From 4572-123 sp002084545 (GTDB lineage: Bacteria; Desulfobacterota; Desulfobacteria; Desulfobacterales; 4572-123), in NCBI GenBank assembly GCA_029939715.1, contig JAOZSJ010000002.1:1-64000 (forward strand): a stretch of DNA of 64,000 nucleotides, in the 5' to 3' direction. The notes beneath the pieces were generated by a model. It saw nothing but the letters and a program-made list of their open reading frames with translations, did no database searches and was not told where the DNA came from. The position numbers were made by a program, and so were the translations under genes. Positions 61,611-64,000 of this stretch are shown here, piece after piece (position 1 is the first letter of the stretch; each line of letters begins with the position of its first letter).

Positions 61611-61961
61611 TTATATTTTTATATCAAGCTCGTCCAGCATGATGTCGGTCTTGCGAACCAGCCAGAGAAACTGTTCATCCGTAGCATAACCCATGCAGTC
61701 ACATCTCACCGAATTGCGTGTACGAACCAGAAGTTCACAGGAGATTCTGGTCGGCTCAAGTTCCATGACAAAATAAAAAGGCCGGCATTTTAAATGTCCG
61801 GCCTGAGTTTTATTCAATACGGCAGGATCAAGAGCAAGCCAGTAAACTCCATCGATCGCACAGGAGTCGAATTTTTTATCAAAATAGGCCCGAATTTTTT
61901 CATAATCTTCAAATCTTATTTCATCAATCACATACTGTTTCATAATTTTAAAAATTATCAT
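61611..61961 (-). CDS. Hypothetical protein, about 110-116 residues
   Basis: This small soluble protein has alternating strands and helices (YVIDEIRFEDYEKIRAYFD, then GVYWLALDPAVL, CELLVRTRNSVRCDCMG, FLWLVRKTDIMLDEL) and several cysteines in a CDC arrangement. It is conserved-looking but unrecognised. An alternative ATG lies six codons in (61943). It is separated from RNase J by 77 bases, on the same strand upstream of it. Function unknown. Confidence 0.7.
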   Translation of the reverse strand: MIIFKIMKQYVIDEIRFEDYEKIRAYFDKKFDSCAIDGVYWLALDPAVLNKTQAGHLKCRPFYFVMELEPTRISCELLVRTRNSVRCDCMGYATDEQFLWLVRKTDIMLDELDIKI

Positions 61962-62136
61962 AATATGCTATAGTGTGCAAGATTTATATGCTGCGGCCCC
62001 ATGCTTTTGTCGATACACTCTTGACTGATTTTAAGCTCTGAATTAAGATTCTCAGTTGATTTATATTAATTTTAAGGTGGCTTTTTTCTTAAACGCAATT
62101 TGCTTGTAAATAAAAAAATAGAGACGAGATATAATT

Positions 62137-62976
62137 ATGCAGGATTACAAGGCCAAAGTCAAAGAAACCGCCGCCTTTCTTAAAAAACGCCTTAATCGGC
62201 CGCCCTCTATCGGGATCATTGCCGGAACCGGTCTCGGAGAAAGTGTTGAAGCCCTGAATGTATCGGAAGTATTCAACTACCGTGACCTGCCTCATTTCCC
62301 GGTTTCAACCGTTGAAGGGCATCATGGCCGGTTGCTGTGCGGCACTCTTGCCCGCCGGCAGGTCGTCGTCCTGCAGGGAAGGTTTCATCTTTACGAGGGA
62401 TACATTCCCCTTGAAGTAACCTTTCCGGTACGGGTCCTCCAGGCCCTCGGAGTCCGGTCACTTATCGTTACCAATGCCGCCGGAGGCTTGAACCCCGCCT
62501 TTACACCCGGGGAGATTATGTTGATTACCGACCACATAAACCTTAGCGGCGCCAACCCCCTGGTCGGCCCCAATTACGACGACTGGGGAGTCCGCTTTCC
62601 GGATATGAGTCAAACCTATGACGTACATCTTTCCGCCCTGGTCCTGCAGGCGGCCGATGCGTCCGGCATTGATCTGCAACAGGGTATTTACGCGGGGCTG
62701 CTCGGGCCTTCCCTTGAAACACCGGCTGAGATCAGATTTCTCAAAACCATTGGAGCCGATGCAGTGGGCCTGTCCACCATTCAGGAGGTCATTGCCGCGA
62801 TTCATGGCGGCATGCGCGTTCTTGGACTCTCGATCCTTACCAATATTAACGATCCCGACAATCCCCGCCCCGCGGTAATAGAGGATATAATTACCGTCGC
62901 CAAAAAAGCCGCGCCCGGGCTTGAAACACTTATCAAATATGTTGTGGAGAATATCAATGACCAGCCCCGCACCTGA
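62137..62976 (+). CDS. Purine nucleoside phosphorylase (trimeric type)
   Basis: This 279-residue phosphorylase has the trimeric PNP/MTAP fold. The phosphate-binding GIIAGTGLGE is near residue 25, GHHGRLLCG near 61, QGRFHLYEGY near 80, and the family signature VTNAAGGLNP near 110. VGLSTIQEVIAA lies near 205, and the purine-contacting Asn region LTNIND near 240. Asn at that site suggests 6-oxopurine use (inosine, guanosine or methylthioinosine). Its stop overlaps the next gene, a methylthioadenosine/adenosylhomocysteine deaminase, by 20 bases. It may therefore act on deaminated nucleosides. Confidence 0.9.
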   Translation: MQDYKAKVKETAAFLKKRLNRPPSIGIIAGTGLGESVEALNVSEVFNYRDLPHFPVSTVEGHHGRLLCGTLARRQVVVLQGRFHLYEGYIPLEVTFPVRVLQALGVRSLIVTNAAGGLNPAFTPGEIMLITDHINLSGANPLVGPNYDDWGVRFPDMSQTYDVHLSALVLQAADASGIDLQQGIYAGLLGPSLETPAEIRFLKTIGADAVGLSTIQEVIAAIHGGMRVLGLSILTNINDPDNPRPAVIEDIITVAKKAAPGLETLIKYVVENINDQPRT

Positions 62977-64000
62977 ACTGATTGCCGACCTGCTTATAAC
63001 CAATGGAACCGTCCTGACCATGGACGGCGGCAACACACTGATTGAAAACGGAGCCGTTGCGGTAAAAAACGATGCCATCATCGCCCTCGGACCCGCGGAA
63101 AGCTTTTCCACATGGCGAATTTTACGAAAAATTGACGCGGCGGGCGGTATTATCATGCCCGGCCTTATCAATACCCACACCCATGCAGCTATGACTCTTT
63201 TTCGGGGACTGGCCGATGATCTTCCTCTTGATGCCTGGCTCAACGATCATATCTTCCCTGCCGAAGCCAGGCTGGATTATGAAAAAGTGTATGCCGGAAC
63301 CGATCTGGCATGTGCGGAGATGATCCTGTCGGGGACTACCTGTTTCTGTGACATGTATCTTTTTGAAGAAGCTGTTGCCGATGCGGCAGTTCATGCCGGC
63401 ATGCGGGCTGTTGTTGGAGAGGTTCTTTACGATTTTCCTTCGCCCAATTACGGGCCCGTCGAGAAGGGATTTGCCTATACTGAAAATCTCATGGCTAAAT
63501 TTTGTGATAACCCTTTGATTACCGTGGCCGTGGAACCGCATTCTCCCTATCTGTGTTCTCCGGATCTTCTTTGCCGTGCCGCGGCCCTTTCTCGGGACCA
63601 TGGGGTCCCTCTGGTTATACATCTGTCCGAAACCGTGAACGAGGTGGCCCAAATCCGGAAAAAATACGGCCGCACCCCCGTGGAACATCTGGCCGACCTG
63701 GGAGCTCTCTCCCCAAGGCTGCTTGCCTGCCACTGTACCGTGCTCTCTACCGAGGATATTGCCCTTCTTGAAAAATTCGACGTCAAGGTTTCCCACAATC
63801 CTGAAAGCAATATGAAACTGGCTTCGGGAATCGCACCGGTTCCGGAACTTCTCAAGTCCGGCGTATGTGTCGGGCTCGGCACGGACGGATGCGCAAGCAA
63901 CAATGATCTGGATCTTTTTCTGGAGATGGACACAGCTGCAAAACTGCACAAGGTCAATACTCTGGATCCCACTGCCGCCGATGCTCTGACAATACTGAAA
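62957..64000 (+). CDS. 5-methylthioadenosine/S-adenosylhomocysteine deaminase (partial, runs off right edge)
   Basis: The frame opens at ATG 62957 and stays open to the last base (348 codons), so the C-terminus is missing. It is an amidohydrolase: metal-binding INTHTHAAMTLFRGLADD near residue 72, IHLSETVNE near 220, HCTVLS near 262, and SHNPESNMKLASG then GTDGCASNND near 280-320. These match MTA/SAH deaminases, which convert methylthioadenosine or adenosylhomocysteine to the inosine forms. It overlaps the PNP gene, and the two fit a deaminate-then-phosphorolyse salvage route. Confidence 0.9.
   Translation, partial: MTSPAPELIADLLITNGTVLTMDGGNTLIENGAVAVKNDAIIALGPAESFSTWRILRKIDAAGGIIMPGLINTHTHAAMTLFRGLADDLPLDAWLNDHIFPAEARLDYEKVYAGTDLACAEMILSGTTCFCDMYLFEEAVADAAVHAGMRAVVGEVLYDFPSPNYGPVEKGFAYTENLMAKFCDNPLITVAVEPHSPYLCSPDLLCRAAALSRDHGVPLVIHLSETVNEVAQIRKKYGRTPVEHLADLGALSPRLLACHCTVLSTEDIALLEKFDVKVSHNPESNMKLASGIAPVPELLKSGVCVGLGTDGCASNNDLDLFLEMDTAAKLHKVNTLDPTAADALTILK

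Noticed and set aside
62458..63243. A 261-codon minus-strand ORF over the PNP and deaminase genes.
   Set aside because: The opposite strand has two clear enzyme genes. This frame is a shadow produced by codon bias.
63122..63949. A 275-codon minus-strand ORF near the right edge.
   Set aside because: It lies fully within the amidohydrolase gene, whose metal motifs are unmistakable.

Overview
The window looks like a chromosomal stretch of a strictly anaerobic deltaproteobacterium (Desulfobacterota, probably Desulfobacterales), most likely from a draft or metagenome assembly, because it holds one run of exactly 100 N. This is inferred from gene content and order, not from any search. The supporting genes are the dnaG-rpoD-tRNA block, rnpB just behind a C4 zinc-ribbon protein and a Nif3 homologue, RNase J, a two-gene SufC/SufB iron-sulfur system, a NIL-domain ferredoxin beside mnmA, an ADP-forming acyl-CoA synthetase, and several cyclase, GGDEF and HD-GYP signalling proteins. 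Nearly all genes are core or housekeeping. I see no prophage, insertion sequence, CRISPR array or conjugative module.

Layout. 0-7.4 kb: ispA-xseBA, a Bax-inhibitor membrane protein, glmM with a left-handed beta-helix protein, and an exported helix-hairpin-helix protein. 7.8-14.4 kb: a MerR-PAS-nucleotidyl cyclase, a REC-GGDEF regulator, then a crotonase with an ADP-forming acyl-CoA synthetase. 14.4-19.5 kb: the aromatic operon, reading leftwards as aroE-aroA-aroK-aroC-(gap)-tyrA. It is preceded by a 26-codon leader peptide rich in Tyr and Phe and a strong intrinsic terminator, so it looks like a complete transcription attenuator. This is the most notable element in the window. 19.6-31 kb: a membrane cyclase with a degenerate HD-GYP tail, then pgi, fabH, manA, plsC, efp, guaA, a coiled-coil protein and an SF2 helicase. 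31-35 kb: an HD protein and a tRNA-thiolation operon (NIL-ferredoxin, mnmA, mtaB).

36-44.3 kb: a membrane coiled-coil protein, a PfkB-family kinase, an ABC-2 exporter and a LOG-like protein face the operon sufC-sufB-(HPr-domain protein)-ispD. 44.3-51 kb: rnpB, a zinc-ribbon coiled coil, Nif3, tRNA(CAT), rpoD and dnaG, with MITE-like inverted repeats between rpoD and dnaG. 51-64 kb: a lipoprotein-like protein, hisB, a REC-GAF-HD-GYP regulator, an HMG-CoA lyase-like enzyme, a GT4 glycosyltransferase with two methyltransferases, ftsK, RNase J, and a purine/methylthioadenosine salvage pair whose second gene runs off the right edge.

The genes fall into linked themes: isoprenoid precursors (ispA, ispD), envelope precursors (glmM, fabH, plsC, manA), chorismate to tyrosine, sulfur and Fe-S chemistry (suf genes, mnmA, mtaB), and nucleotide second-messenger signalling.
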